Shown here: in pieces, positions 25,423 through 34,722 of the stretch
How the letters are laid out: every line of letters starts with the position of its first letter
Numbering within the stretch: the stretch's first letter is position 1
Assembly: GCF_051251125.1 (NCBI RefSeq)
Contig: NZ_JBPCZL010000006.1
Source of the DNA: Carnimonas bestiolae
GTDB taxonomy: Bacteria > Pseudomonadota > Gammaproteobacteria > Pseudomonadales > Halomonadaceae
Direction: 5' to 3' (one strand)
DNA length: 64,000 nt
Translations under genes and position numbers: made by a program
The notes under the pieces: model-generated
What the model was told of the DNA's origin: nothing
The model's database searches: none
The model's input: the letters and a program-made list of their open reading frames with translations, nothing else

Positions 25423-26169
25423 ATGAACGATCATCAACTGCTGCGCTACAGTCGTCATCTGCTGCTTCCGCAAATCGATGTGGAAGGGCAGCAGCGGCTA
25501 TTGGACGCGCGCGTGCTTATTGTTGGTTTAGGTGGGCTGGGTTCAGCGGCGGCGCTGTATCTTGCCGCGTCCGGCGTTGGTGCGCTGGTGTTAGCAGACT
25601 TCGATCGGGTGGAGCTGTCCAATCTGCAGCGTCAGATTATCCACAACGACGCGCGTATCGGGGAAACCAAAGCGGCCTCGGCGGCCCAGTCCATTGCTGC
25701 GCTCAACCCCGGCTGTCAGGTCGAGATAATCGAGCAGCGGCTCGACGACAACGCTCTTGCGCAGCAGGTCAGCCAAGTAGATGTGGTACTCGATTGCACC
25801 GACCGCTTCTCCAGTCGTTATGCCATCAATCGCGCCTGCGTGGCCCACTCGACGCCGCTGGTCTCGGGGGCGGCAATTGCCTTCTCAGGGCAATTGGCGG
25901 TGTTCGATCTGCGCCAGCCCGATGCCCCCTGCTATGCCTGTCTGTACGGCGATAACGGCGATGATGAAGCCACCAGCTGTGCTGAGAGCGGCGTGGCGGC
26001 GCCGATGGTAGGGGTGATCGGCAGCTGGCAGGCGCTCGAGGCGCTCAAGCTGATCAGTGGTGCTGGTAGTGCGACTAGCGGGCTGTCACTGTTTGACGGG
26101 TTAAGCGGTCAGTGGCGACAGATGGCAGCCAGTCGTGATGCACAATGCCCGGTATGTCGCTCGCGCTGA
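25423..26169 (+). CDS. moeB: MoeB/ThiF/HesA family adenylyltransferase
   Basis: 248 aa E1-like enzyme that adenylates the C-terminal Gly-Gly of a ubiquitin-like sulfur carrier (MoaD or ThiS). Opens with RYSRHLLLPQID, then the nucleotide loop GLGGLGSAAALYLAASGVG (about 30-48), DFDRVELSNLQRQ (about 60-72), and the structural zinc cysteines in CYACLYG (about 171-174) and CPVCRSR at the C-terminus. MoeB and ThiF cannot be separated on sequence alone; position after prfA-prmC favours MoeB, as seen in other gammaproteobacteria. A terminator follows. Confidence 0.88.
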   Translation: MNDHQLLRYSRHLLLPQIDVEGQQRLLDARVLIVGLGGLGSAAALYLAASGVGALVLADFDRVELSNLQRQIIHNDARIGETKAASAAQSIAALNPGCQVEIIEQRLDDNALAQQVSQVDVVLDCTDRFSSRYAINRACVAHSTPLVSGAAIAFSGQLAVFDLRQPDAPCYACLYGDNGDDEATSCAESGVAAPMVGVIGSWQALEALKLISGAGSATSGLSLFDGLSGQWRQMAASRDAQCPVCRSR

Positions 26170-26192
26170 CGCACCCCGGGTACGATTTCCTG

Positions 26193-26225
26193 CTAAAAAG
26201 CGATGCCAGTGGCATCGCTTTTCTT
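26193..26225 (+). terminator. Rho-independent terminator of hemA-prfA-prmC-moeB
   Basis: AAAAGCGATGCC (26197-26208) pairs with GGCATCGCTTTT (26211-26222 approximately) over a short loop, followed by CTTA. It is about 28 bases past the moeB stop and ends the operon. Confidence 0.85.
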
Positions 26226-26463
26226 ACATTAGGTTGCTTTATTTCCCTCTTTTTTCCGCAAAACGCACTTTTTGTGACGTTGCTTATTGGCATTTGGTCG
26301 TAGTCGCGACACAATTCTTGCCTTTCATGAGGTTCGGCGCGGCGTTGAAGTGCGGGACCTTAGCGCTTTCATGTCGTTATCGGGTGGGTGCCGTGGTGTG
26401 ATGGCGCGCTGTTACCCAGTGTGATGAGACAAGGCGTTTTATTCAGGTTGTCGCGGGATATCT

Positions 26464-27777
26464 ATGGCTTCACCTTCTGTTTCTTCCAAAGCGTCATTTG
26501 ACAGCGCGCAGGGCTATTACGATGCCACGCGACGTGTTGCGCTCGGCCCTGCACCTTCGCTGGAAGGGCAGCGGCGCGCTGACGTTTGCGTGATCGGGGG
26601 AGGAATTACCGGCTGCTCAACCGCGCTGCACCTTGCCGAACGTGGCTATTCGGTGGTGCTACTCGAGGCAGCCGATATCGGTCATGGCGCATCGGGGCGC
26701 AGCGGTGGGCAAATTCTGCCGGGGCTGGGCACTTCGATGGCTACCTTTGAGCAGGCGCTGGGCAAGCAGGCCGCGCGCGATGTATGGGAAATGAGCCGTG
26801 AAGCGGTAGCGCTCACCGAGCGCTTGATCGAGCGCTACAAGATTCCGTGCGACTACCGCAAGGGCTACGTACATGCCGCCAACAAGCGCCGTCATGTCAA
26901 CGAGTCCAAGGCGTGGATTGCCGACATGGCCGCTGGATACGACTATCATCAGCTAGAATGGCTCGATCGGCAGGCGTTGCAGCAGCACGTGGTCACCGAT
27001 GCTTACGCGGGCGGCGTGCTTGATCACGACGCCGGCGCACTGCATCCGCTTAACTACACGCTAGGATTGGCAGCGGCGGCGCAGCGCGCCGGCACGGCCA
27101 TCCACTGCGGTAACCGAGTGACGGCCATCGAGCACCAGCCCGATGGTCGCATGCGGGTAATTGCCAATCGCGGCATGGTCGATGCCGATTACGTTGTGCA
27201 GGCGACCAACGCCTATGGAGAGGGGCTGGTGTCCAGCGCCGATGCGCACATCATGCCCGTCGATAATTACATCGTTGCGACATCGCCGCTAACGCCCGAG
27301 CAGGTCGCCTCTGTATTGCCCACCCAGGTGGCGGTATCAGATGCCCGATTTGTACTTGATTACTATCGCCTTTCAGCGGATCATCGCTTGCTTTTCGGCG
27401 GCCAAGTCAGCTATTCGGGCCACCAGCCGATGTTGCTCGATTGGCGTATTCGTCAGCGCATACGCTATCTGTTTCCGCAGCTAAGAAGCCCCGCCATCGA
27501 CTATCGCTGGGGAGGAAGGCTGGCCATCACCATGAATCGCGCTCCCGATTTCGGGCGCAAGGGCAATGGTCTTTATTGGGCGCAGGGCTATTCAGGGCAC
27601 GGCATGGCCTTTGCAGGTCTGGCCGGTAAGCTGGTGGCCGAGTCGATTGCGGGGCAGGCCGAACGCTTCGATCTGTTTGGTAGCGTCAAACATCGTGCTT
27701 TCCCCGGCGGCAAGCATATGCGTACGCCGCTGCTGGTGCTTGCGACGAGTTTTTACAAGCTGCGCGATTTGCTCTGA
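26464..27777 (+). CDS. puuB: FAD-dependent amine oxidase, PuuB-like (gamma-glutamylputrescine oxidase)
   Basis: 437 aa DAO-family flavoprotein. The FAD motif is VCVIGGGITGCSTALHLAERGYSVVLLE (about residues 41-68; only key residues GGGITG matter), followed by GASGRSGGQILPG (about 77-89) typical of PuuB/OrdL proteins. The C-terminal flavin motif is GLYWAQGYSGHGMAFAGLAG. In the Puu pathway this enzyme oxidises gamma-glutamylputrescine to the aldehyde. The placement beside a polyamine importer and a glutamylpolyamine synthetase supports this role, but substrate is inferred. RBS GGGATATCT is weak. No aldehyde dehydrogenase or gamma-glutamyl-GABA hydrolase gene is nearby. Confidence 0.85.
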   Translation: MASPSVSSKASFDSAQGYYDATRRVALGPAPSLEGQRRADVCVIGGGITGCSTALHLAERGYSVVLLEAADIGHGASGRSGGQILPGLGTSMATFEQALGKQAARDVWEMSREAVALTERLIERYKIPCDYRKGYVHAANKRRHVNESKAWIADMAAGYDYHQLEWLDRQALQQHVVTDAYAGGVLDHDAGALHPLNYTLGLAAAAQRAGTAIHCGNRVTAIEHQPDGRMRVIANRGMVDADYVVQATNAYGEGLVSSADAHIMPVDNYIVATSPLTPEQVASVLPTQVAVSDARFVLDYYRLSADHRLLFGGQVSYSGHQPMLLDWRIRQRIRYLFPQLRSPAIDYRWGGRLAITMNRAPDFGRKGNGLYWAQGYSGHGMAFAGLAGKLVAESIAGQAERFDLFGSVKHRAFPGGKHMRTPLLVLATSFYKLRDLL

Positions 27778-27927
27778 CTTCTGGGCGAACCATGCGCACC
27801 TTATAAAAGCGCGCCGCCGTATCGCTTTGCTGTATTGCGTTACGCTCGCCATGTTAAGCGCCTTCTCCGAGGGCGTCACATTCATCCGTAGCCAGCCGGT
27901 GGTGTCCGGTGCAGTGGAGATGCCTGA

Positions 27928-29061
27928 ATGCCCACAGACAGCGCAACCCGCGAAGAATTTCCTGATAAAGCAGCGGCCCGCTCGGTCTCGCGCGACGCGT
28001 CTTCGATTGCCTTGAAAGGGCTGTCGAAGCGCTTCGGCAACGACGTTGTGGCACTGGACAACGTCGACCTTACGATCGAGGCGGGCGAATTCTTCACGTT
28101 GCTAGGCCCTTCTGGCTGTGGCAAAACCACCTTGTTGCGCATTCTGGCCGGGCTCGACTCCGCCGACAGCGGCAGCGTTGAGATTGGCGGCCGTAATGTC
28201 ACCGAAGTGGCGCCACACAAACGCAGCGTTAACACGGTGTTCCAGTCCTATGCGCTGTTTCCCCACCTCAACGTGCGCGACAACATTACGTTTGGACTGA
28301 AAATGCGCGGCATCAGCAAAGCTGAAAGCAGTTCGCGCGTCGAACAGATGGCTGCATCGCTGAAGATAGACAATCTGCTCTCGCGCCAGATTCACCAGTT
28401 GTCCGGTGGTCAGCGCCAGCGCATCGCGTTGGCACGTGCGCTGGTCAACGAACCCGATGTATTGCTGCTCGACGAGCCGCTTTCTGCCCTCGATGCGGGC
28501 CTGCGCAGCGATCTTCAGGTAGAGCTGAAGCGCCTTCAGCAACGCCTTGGCATGACCTTCGTGTTCGTGACCCACGATCAGGAAGAAGCCATGGTGATGT
28601 CCGATCGCATTGCGTTGCTTAACGGCGGCAGTATCGAGCAGGTAGGCGCGCCGCCCGACGTTTACGAGCGCCCGCGCAGTCGCTTCGTGGCACGCTTTAT
28701 TGGTCACGATAATCTGTTTCCGGTGAGCGCCCGTAATGGCAACACCGTGAACACCGCGCTGGGCATGCTCGCCACCGAGAGCCGCGACAGCGGCGCGGCG
28801 TCGCTGGCGCTGATTCGTCCGGAAATTATCGAGCTTTCGGCGCCGGGCAGCGCGGGTGCCGATCCTACGCTTGATCTGAACCGTCTTCCCGGCCGCGTGC
28901 TCGAGCGCTTCTATCGCGGTGCGACGGTGGAGTATCACCTCGACTGCGGCGGTCAGCACATTGTCGCTGAGGCGACCAACTCCGGAGATCGACTGTTCCG
29001 CGTAGGCGATCAGGTGCAGGTCGAGATCTACCCTGAAGATGTCATTCTGATTAACGAATAG
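27928..29061 (+). CDS. Polyamine ABC transporter ATP-binding protein (PotA/PotG-like)
   Basis: 377 aa ATPase subunit of a type I importer. Walker A is GPSGCGKTT (60-68), the Q-loop is FQSYALFPHLN, the signature LSGGQRQRIALARAL (about 155-169), and Walker B VLLLDEPLSALD. A C-terminal TOBE domain spans about 285-375. The two permeases and a binding protein follow on the same strand with short gaps, so it powers a PotGHI-type system. Related to SpuF of Pseudomonas by position and length. Confidence 0.92.
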   Translation: MPTDSATREEFPDKAAARSVSRDASSIALKGLSKRFGNDVVALDNVDLTIEAGEFFTLLGPSGCGKTTLLRILAGLDSADSGSVEIGGRNVTEVAPHKRSVNTVFQSYALFPHLNVRDNITFGLKMRGISKAESSSRVEQMAASLKIDNLLSRQIHQLSGGQRQRIALARALVNEPDVLLLDEPLSALDAGLRSDLQVELKRLQQRLGMTFVFVTHDQEEAMVMSDRIALLNGGSIEQVGAPPDVYERPRSRFVARFIGHDNLFPVSARNGNTVNTALGMLATESRDSGAASLALIRPEIIELSAPGSAGADPTLDLNRLPGRVLERFYRGATVEYHLDCGGQHIVAEATNSGDRLFRVGDQVQVEIYPEDVILINE

Positions 29062-29075
29062 GCGGGAGCACAGCG

Positions 29076-29984
29076 ATGTCCAATATTTCCTCGCCTGCCT
29101 CACGCGGCAGGGCAGTGCTGCATCTGCTCTGGACCACCGGCCCTTCGGCGGCCTGGATCACGGTGTTTCTGGTGCTGCCCAGCCTGTACCTGGTGTCGAT
29201 GGCGTTTTTGACCAACGGCACCTATGGTCAGCCCGAAATGCCGCTGAGTGTCGATTCGTTTCGCCAACTGGCAGGCTATGGCTTTCTCGGCTGGAGCCCC
29301 GGCAATCTCCATACGCTGCTGCGCTCGCTCTACTACACGCTGTTCTCAACGGCGCTAACGGTGCTGGTGGCGTATCCGGTCGCGTATTACATATCCACCG
29401 CGCGGCCAAGCCTTCGGGTAGTGATGCTGCTGGCCATTGTGGTGCCGTCGTGGACCAATCAGGTGATTCGCGCCTTCGGCTGGATGAATCTGCTGGCACC
29501 GGGCACGCCGATCTCCACGCTCGCCAGTTGGCTGGGGCTGGCGTCGCCTGAGTTGGGGCTCTATCCGTCATCGTTCGCGGTCATGCTGGGGCTGGTCTAT
29601 AACTTCCTGCCGTTTATGGTGCTCCCGCTCTACAGCGCCTTCGAGAAGCTCGATCTCTCGCAGCTTGAAGCTGCGCGAGATCTGTATGCGTCGCCGCTGC
29701 GCGCCTTTTTCGCCGCGATCCTGCCGCAAACGCTACCGGGTCTGCTGGCGGGGCTGGTGCTGGTAATGATTCCTGCATTTGGTATGTATGTGGTGCCTGA
29801 GCTGCTGGGCGGCGGTCGCGCGATGATGATTGGTAACCTGGTCGCTACCCAGTTCTCTGACGGCGCCAACTGGCCCTATGGTGCAGCAGGCTCGATTCTG
29901 ATGCTGGTGGCGACGCTGCTGGGTATTTGGCTGCTGCGGCGGTTAGGACGCCGCCTCGGCGGTGGTGAGGAGGTGGTGATATGA
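29076..29984 (+). CDS. Polyamine ABC transporter permease (PotB/PotH-like)
   Basis: 302 aa inner-membrane protein with about six hydrophobic segments. The EAA loop is LEAARDLYASPLRAFFAAILPQTLPG at about residues 200-225 (key residues E-A-A and the Gly). The N-terminal cytosolic tail is short and basic. It forms a heterodimer with the next gene product, with which it overlaps by 4 bases (ATGA), a sign of translational coupling. RBS GGGAG is 8-9 bases before the ATG. Confidence 0.92.
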   Translation: MSNISSPASRGRAVLHLLWTTGPSAAWITVFLVLPSLYLVSMAFLTNGTYGQPEMPLSVDSFRQLAGYGFLGWSPGNLHTLLRSLYYTLFSTALTVLVAYPVAYYISTARPSLRVVMLLAIVVPSWTNQVIRAFGWMNLLAPGTPISTLASWLGLASPELGLYPSSFAVMLGLVYNFLPFMVLPLYSAFEKLDLSQLEAARDLYASPLRAFFAAILPQTLPGLLAGLVLVMIPAFGMYVVPELLGGGRAMMIGNLVATQFSDGANWPYGAAGSILMLVATLLGIWLLRRLGRRLGGGEEVVI

Positions 29985-30796
29985 GACAGCGCCGCGCTCA
30001 TCCTGCGTTTGCCGTATTCTGGTGGCTAACGCTACTGTTTTTGTATCTGCCGCTGGCGGTCGTGGTGCTGTTTTCCTTCAATGCGATCAACAGTGCCGCC
30101 ACCTTCGCCGGTTTCTCGCTGCGCTGGTACACCAGTCTATTCAGCAACGATGCGGTGATACACGCCTTCTACAATTCGATGGTGCTGGCGCTGTCGTCGT
30201 CGGTGATTGCGCTGGTGCTGGGCACCTTCCTCGGCTACGGGCTGTATCGCCATCGTGGGCGTCGCATGGGCTGGCTGATCATTCTGATTTATCTGCCGAT
30301 CGTGATGCCTGATGTGGTGTTTGGTATCTCCGATATGGCGTTTTTCGTGCGGCTGAATTCGACCTTCGGCATTCTCAAGCCCGGCATGCTGACGATGATC
30401 ATCTCCCACGTGACGTTCGAATTACCCTTCGTGGCGCTGCTGATCTACGCGCGTTTTGTCAGCCTGGATGCGGCCTTGTTCGATGCCAGCAAGGATTTGT
30501 ACGCAGGGCCGGTCAAGCGCGCGCTGTATTTTGTGATTCCGGCCATCAAACCAGCCTTGGTGGCAGGTTTCTTCCTGGCCTTTACGCTGTCATTCGATGA
30601 TTTCGTGATCAGCTTCTTCACCTCGGGGCCAGAGAGCGCTACCTTGCCGATCTATATCTGGGGCGCGATCCGTCGCGGTATTTCTCCCGATATCAATGCC
30701 ATCGGGGCGCTGATGATTGCTGCGGTGCTGATGGCCGCGCTGGTTAGTCTGATCTTTACGCTTAAGTCGCGTAAGCGGGAAGGCAGTCTTAATTGA
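29981..30796 (+). CDS. Polyamine ABC transporter permease (PotC/PotI-like)
   Basis: 271 aa second permease with six membrane segments. It has the N-terminal FLYLPLAVVVLFSFN helix typical of PotC/PotI, and the EAA-type loop LDAALFDASKDLYAGPVKRA near residue 163-182. FDDFVISFFTSGPESATLPIYIW near 205-227 is a strong family marker. Start overlaps the stop of the partner permease. The C-terminus is basic and cytosolic. Confidence 0.92.
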   Translation: MRQRRAHPAFAVFWWLTLLFLYLPLAVVVLFSFNAINSAATFAGFSLRWYTSLFSNDAVIHAFYNSMVLALSSSVIALVLGTFLGYGLYRHRGRRMGWLIILIYLPIVMPDVVFGISDMAFFVRLNSTFGILKPGMLTMIISHVTFELPFVALLIYARFVSLDAALFDASKDLYAGPVKRALYFVIPAIKPALVAGFFLAFTLSFDDFVISFFTSGPESATLPIYIWGAIRRGISPDINAIGALMIAAVLMAALVSLIFTLKSRKREGSLN

Positions 30797-30865
30797 TGGG
30801 TTGCCCAGTGCCGCTGGCGCTGGGCGCTCGGTTTTTCCATCAAGCTGTGCAGGGGAATGGAAACA

Positions 30866-31939
30866 ATGACACTTTTTTCAAAGCTGGCCAGCGCAGGCGC
30901 GCTGTGTGCACTGGGACTGGCGCTACTGCCGGGGCAGGCGTTTGCCAAGGAAAAACTCTACGTGCTGAACTGGTCGGAATATATGGATCCGGCCATCATC
31001 AAGCAGTTTGAGAAGAAGTACGACGTCGATGTGGTGCAGAGCTACTTCGGCACCATTGGCGAAATGTACGCGCGCTTGCAGTCGGGCGGTGACACCCAGT
31101 ACGACGTGGTGATGCCCTCCAACTACTATTTGCCGCGCATGATTAGCGCAGGTCTGGTGCAGCCGCTCGACAAGAGCAAGCTGCCCAATTTCAAGAATCT
31201 GATGCCGCGCTTTGCTGACCCTGACTACGACAAGGGTAGCAAGTACAGCGTTGCCTATCAGTGGGGCACTACCGGGCTGGTCTATGATACTCGCGCCTTC
31301 CCCGATGCTCCGGATAGCTGGAGCCTGATTTTCGATCCTGAGCGCAATGCCAACAAACCGTTCGCCATTCAGGGCGATGGCAATGTCATGATCGGCGCTG
31401 CCTGTGCCTATCTGGGCCATGGCTACGATTGTAAGGATCGCGCCAGTTGGATTGACGCTGGCAAGCTGCTGATGAAAACCAGCAAGCGCGGCAACTTCAA
31501 TGGCTATGTCGATGGTACGCCGGTGCTTCAGCAGCTGGCGCGCGGCACGGTCAAGGTGGGCGTCAGCTTCAATGGTGACTTCCTCAACTCGCGTAACGAG
31601 GACCCCGAAGGCTTCAAGCACTTGAAGTACGTGGTGCCTAAAGAGGGCGCGGAGCTGTGGGTCGATACCATGGTGATTCCCAAGCGTGCGCCGCATCCCG
31701 ACTTGGCTCACACCTTTATCAACTACATTCTTGACGCGAAAATAGGCGCTCAGCTGTCGAACTGGACCTACTACTCATCGCCCAACCAGGCAGCGCTGCC
31801 TTATCTGGATGATGATCTACGCAAGGCGCCTTCGCAGCCTACCGAAGACGAAATGAAGCGTATTCGTCTGCTGCCCGCGCTGGAAGGCAAGGATCTCACC
31901 GACTTCCAGCAGCTGTGGGGCGAAGTGCGCTCCCAGTAG
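30866..31939 (+). CDS. Polyamine-binding periplasmic protein 1 (PotD/SpuE-like pocket)
   Basis: 357 aa solute-binding protein of the PotD/PotF family with a signal peptide ending AFA. The ATG at 30866 is preferred to one at 30857 because AGGGGA (30851-30856) is then 9 bases away. Ligand-site positions, in numbering from this start, read Trp36-Ser37-Glu38 (NWSEY), Ser85-Asn86-Tyr87 (PSNYY) and Trp265-Val266-Asp267. Tyr87 and Trp265 resemble spermidine-preferring PotD/SpuE, whereas Ser37 resembles putrescine-binding PotF. The prediction of spermidine preference is inference. It ends the importer cluster with a terminator. Confidence 0.9.
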   Translation: MTLFSKLASAGALCALGLALLPGQAFAKEKLYVLNWSEYMDPAIIKQFEKKYDVDVVQSYFGTIGEMYARLQSGGDTQYDVVMPSNYYLPRMISAGLVQPLDKSKLPNFKNLMPRFADPDYDKGSKYSVAYQWGTTGLVYDTRAFPDAPDSWSLIFDPERNANKPFAIQGDGNVMIGAACAYLGHGYDCKDRASWIDAGKLLMKTSKRGNFNGYVDGTPVLQQLARGTVKVGVSFNGDFLNSRNEDPEGFKHLKYVVPKEGAELWVDTMVIPKRAPHPDLAHTFINYILDAKIGAQLSNWTYYSSPNQAALPYLDDDLRKAPSQPTEDEMKRIRLLPALEGKDLTDFQQLWGEVRSQ

Positions 31940-31966
31940 TATCGCCCGCAGCTCAAGCAACTGCGT

Positions 31967-32006
31967 AGAACCCCACGTTGCCCCTCAGGGTAGCGTGGGG
32001 TTTTTA
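31967..32006 (+). terminator. Rho-independent terminator after the importer operon
   Basis: AACCCCACG (31969-31977) pairs with CGTGGGGTT (31994-32002) across a 16-base loop that itself contains GCCCCT/AGGGT pairing. T5 follows. It is about 30 bases past the binding-protein stop. Confidence 0.85.
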
Positions 32007-32150
32007 CGTTGGGTGGGTAACCTCAGTGAAGTATTTCGGCAAGGGATATGGCAGCATAGCGATCAATCTTTTTGCTTATTGTCGGCCGCCATCTCAGCAC
32101 GTTAGCTTAGAGTGGAAGGTGCCGTTCTGTTAATCGTCTCGGATGTGACA

Positions 32151-33515
32151 ATGTCGTCCAATAGTGTTGATCCTCGCATCGAACAATGGTTTCAAACTCA
32201 TGGCATTACTGAGGTTGAGTGTCTTGTTACCGACATGACCGGTGGCCTCAAGGGCAAGATTATGCCGGCGGGCAAGTATCTGCGCGGCGGCCGGCCGCGT
32301 TTGCCTGACTCGGTGTTCATTCAAACGGTAACCGGCGGCTATCCCGATGATGAAGATCTGAAATTCTGGAACTTCGCCGAGCTTGACATGCAATTGGTGG
32401 CGGACCCTGAGGCGCTTTATCTGGTGCCGTGGGCGGCTGAGCCTACCGCGCAGATTATCCATGACTGCTGCTACATGAGCGGTGAGCCGGTTGAGATATC
32501 GCCGCGTCATGTGCTGCGCAGGGTACTGGCGCTTTATGCCGAGCGCGGTTGGGAGCCGGTGATTGCGCCGGAGATGGAGTTCTTTCTGGTCAAGACCAAC
32601 ACCGACGCCGATTATCCGCTGGAGCCGCCGGTGGGGCGCTCAGGGCGCAAGGAAAACGGGCGGCAGTCGTACAGCATCGATGCGGTGAACGAATTCGATC
32701 CGCTGTTTGAGGAGATGTACGACTTCTGTGAGCAGCAGGCGCTTAACCTCGACACCCTGATTCACGAAGAGGGCGCCGGGCAAATGGAAGTGAACTTCCT
32801 GCACGGCGATCCGCTGAAACTGGCCGATCAGATCGTGATGTTCAAGCGCACGCTGCGGGAAACCGCGCTGCGTCATGGCATGTACGCCACCTTCATGGCC
32901 AAGCCGATGGCCAATGAGCCGGGTAGCGCAATGCACCTGCACCACAGCCTCAAACGGCATGGCGAGGAGCGCAATCTGTTTGCCGGAGAAGATGGCCCCA
33001 GCCGCATGTTCCTGCACTTTATTGGCGGTTTGCAGCGCTACCTGCCGGCGGCAATGCCGTTCTTCGCGCCCAATATCAATTCGTGGCGGCGTCTGCATCG
33101 CAGCGAACACAGTGGTAGTGCGCCCACCAACGCGGAATGGGGCTATGATAACCGTACCGTTGGGCTGCGCGTGCCGGTCAGCGACAGCGCGAACATGCGC
33201 GTCGAAAACCGCTTGCCGGGGGCAGATGCCAACCCTTATCTGGCGATGGCGGCATCGCTGGCGTGCGGCTATTTGGGCATGCTCGAGCAGGCTGAGCCGC
33301 GTCCGCCGCTGGTGGGCTATTCGTCACATGAGCGCCATGAGTTGCCCGATGACGTGATTCCCGCTCTCGATGCGCTGGCCGAAAGCGATCCGCTGATGAA
33401 CGTTCTGGGCGAGCGCTTCGTGCGCAGCTATCTAGCGGTCAAGCGCGCGGAGCACGCGGCCTATTTCAACGTGATCAGCTCATGGGAACGTGAGCACCTG
33501 CTGCTGCGGGTATAG
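32151..33515 (+). CDS. puuA: Glutamine synthetase family, gamma-glutamylpolyamine synthetase (PuuA/SpuB-like)
   Basis: 454 aa type I glutamine-synthetase fold that ligates glutamate to an amine using ATP. N-terminal beta-Grasp segment VECLVTDMTGGLKGKIMP, then catalytic metal-site motifs APEMEFFLVK, HEEGAGQMEVNFLH and AMHLHHSLKRHG. The family C-terminus WEREHLLLRV is present. The frame opens 13 codons upstream at a GTG (32112); I prefer the ATG at 32151 because the N-terminus then matches the family. With the oxidase at 26464 it suggests a gamma-glutamylation route for putrescine or spermidine. Confidence in the amine substrate comes from neighbourhood only. Confidence 0.86.
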   Translation: MSSNSVDPRIEQWFQTHGITEVECLVTDMTGGLKGKIMPAGKYLRGGRPRLPDSVFIQTVTGGYPDDEDLKFWNFAELDMQLVADPEALYLVPWAAEPTAQIIHDCCYMSGEPVEISPRHVLRRVLALYAERGWEPVIAPEMEFFLVKTNTDADYPLEPPVGRSGRKENGRQSYSIDAVNEFDPLFEEMYDFCEQQALNLDTLIHEEGAGQMEVNFLHGDPLKLADQIVMFKRTLRETALRHGMYATFMAKPMANEPGSAMHLHHSLKRHGEERNLFAGEDGPSRMFLHFIGGLQRYLPAAMPFFAPNINSWRRLHRSEHSGSAPTNAEWGYDNRTVGLRVPVSDSANMRVENRLPGADANPYLAMAASLACGYLGMLEQAEPRPPLVGYSSHERHELPDDVIPALDALAESDPLMNVLGERFVRSYLAVKRAEHAAYFNVISSWEREHLLLRV

Positions 33516-33572
33516 CCGTCACCACTATCCGAGCCAGCCGGATGTCGCTGCGCTCATCATCAAGGAGTGAGC

Positions 33573-34646
33573 ATGCGCACATCGTTTTGGGGAAAAGGCA
33601 TTGCCACGGTCGCGCTGGCAACTGCCATGTTGGGCGGCGCTAGCGCTCAGGCCGCCGAGCAGTCGACGCTGTATCTGTATAACTGGACCGATTACGTGTC
33701 GCCCAAGGCGATCGCTCAGTTCGAAAAGCAGTACCACGCCAAGGTAGTGCAGAACTATTTCACCTCCAATGCCGAGATGTTCTCGAAACTGCGCAGCGGC
33801 GGCGATGCCCAGTACGACGTTATTGTGCCGACCGATTACTTCGTGCCGCGCTTGGTGGATGCCAAGCTGATTCAGCCGCTGGGCAAGCTGGAAGCACGCG
33901 AGCAGATCGCGGATGAGTTTCTGAAAGCCGATTACGATCCGGGTGCACGCTACAGCCTGCCTTATTTGTGGGGCGCGACTGGCATCATCTACGACACTCA
34001 GGCGCTGCCGGATATTCCGCATAGCTGGAAGGCGCTGTTTGATGAGCAGGCCAACCCGCGCCAGCCGTTCTCGCTGCTGGGCGGTGATGCTCAGGTGCTG
34101 TTCGGTGCTAGCTGCGCAGCGCTGGGGCTGGGCTTCGATTGCGTGGGGCAGGACGCCTGGGTGAAGGCGGGGCGCTCGGTAACCGCAACGCTACAGCGGC
34201 CGAATTTCCAAGGGTTCTCCGACAGCACAGCGGCCATCGACCAACTGGTGCGCGGGGTGAGTAAAGTGGCTGTCACCTACAGCGGCGACTTCGACTACCG
34301 GCGCGATGAGTCGCCCGAGTCCTATCGCCATATCGGCTTCTTCATTCCCGAGGAAGGCTCGCAGCGCGGCGTCGATACGCTGGCGATTCCTGCCCACGCG
34401 CCGCATCCCAAGCTAGCGCGCGCCTTTATCGAGTTTATGCAGACGCCCGACATCGCCGCCTTGAACGCGCGCTATAGTCACTACTACACGCCCAATAAAG
34501 GCGCGGAAGCCGTGCTTGCCAAGCAAGGCATCAAGGCCGCTCCTGACAAGCAGGATCGCGACAAGCTGATGTTTGTGCCGTTGCTGAAAGGCGATCAGCT
34601 GCACTTGCTGCAACAGATATGGGGCGAAGTACGGAGCCGCCAGTAG
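33573..34646 (+). CDS. Polyamine-binding periplasmic protein 2 (divergent pocket)
   Basis: 357 aa paralogue of the binding protein at 30866, with signal peptide ending AQA. The ATG at 33573 lies 6 bases after AAGGAG (33561-33566); a GTG at 33567 touches the site. Pocket positions read Trp38-Thr39-Asp40 (NWTDY), Thr87-Asp88-Tyr89 and Gly266-Val267-Asp268. Gly266 replaces the aromatic residue (Phe in PotF/SpuD, Trp in PotD/SpuE) that lines the site, so the ligand may be larger or different. There is no second permease set nearby; it probably shares the importer just upstream, as SpuD and SpuE do. A terminator follows. Confidence 0.88.
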   Translation: MRTSFWGKGIATVALATAMLGGASAQAAEQSTLYLYNWTDYVSPKAIAQFEKQYHAKVVQNYFTSNAEMFSKLRSGGDAQYDVIVPTDYFVPRLVDAKLIQPLGKLEAREQIADEFLKADYDPGARYSLPYLWGATGIIYDTQALPDIPHSWKALFDEQANPRQPFSLLGGDAQVLFGASCAALGLGFDCVGQDAWVKAGRSVTATLQRPNFQGFSDSTAAIDQLVRGVSKVAVTYSGDFDYRRDESPESYRHIGFFIPEEGSQRGVDTLAIPAHAPHPKLARAFIEFMQTPDIAALNARYSHYYTPNKGAEAVLAKQGIKAAPDKQDRDKLMFVPLLKGDQLHLLQQIWGEVRSRQ

Positions 34647-34695
34647 CCGACAAGGCTAACGTTGCACTATCAAACGAAGGGCTGCAAGCCCGAGA

Positions 34696-34722
34696 AGACG
34701 CTGCCACGGCAGCGTTTTTTTG
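34696..34722 (+). terminator. Rho-independent terminator after binding protein 2
   Basis: ACGCTGCC (34698-34705) pairs with GGCAGCGT (34708-34715), followed by seven T. About 50 bases past the stop. Confidence 0.88.

Noticed and set aside
28102..29103. 333-codon open frame on the minus strand
   Set aside because: It mirrors the ABC ATPase gene; GC-rich codon bias keeps the opposite strand open.
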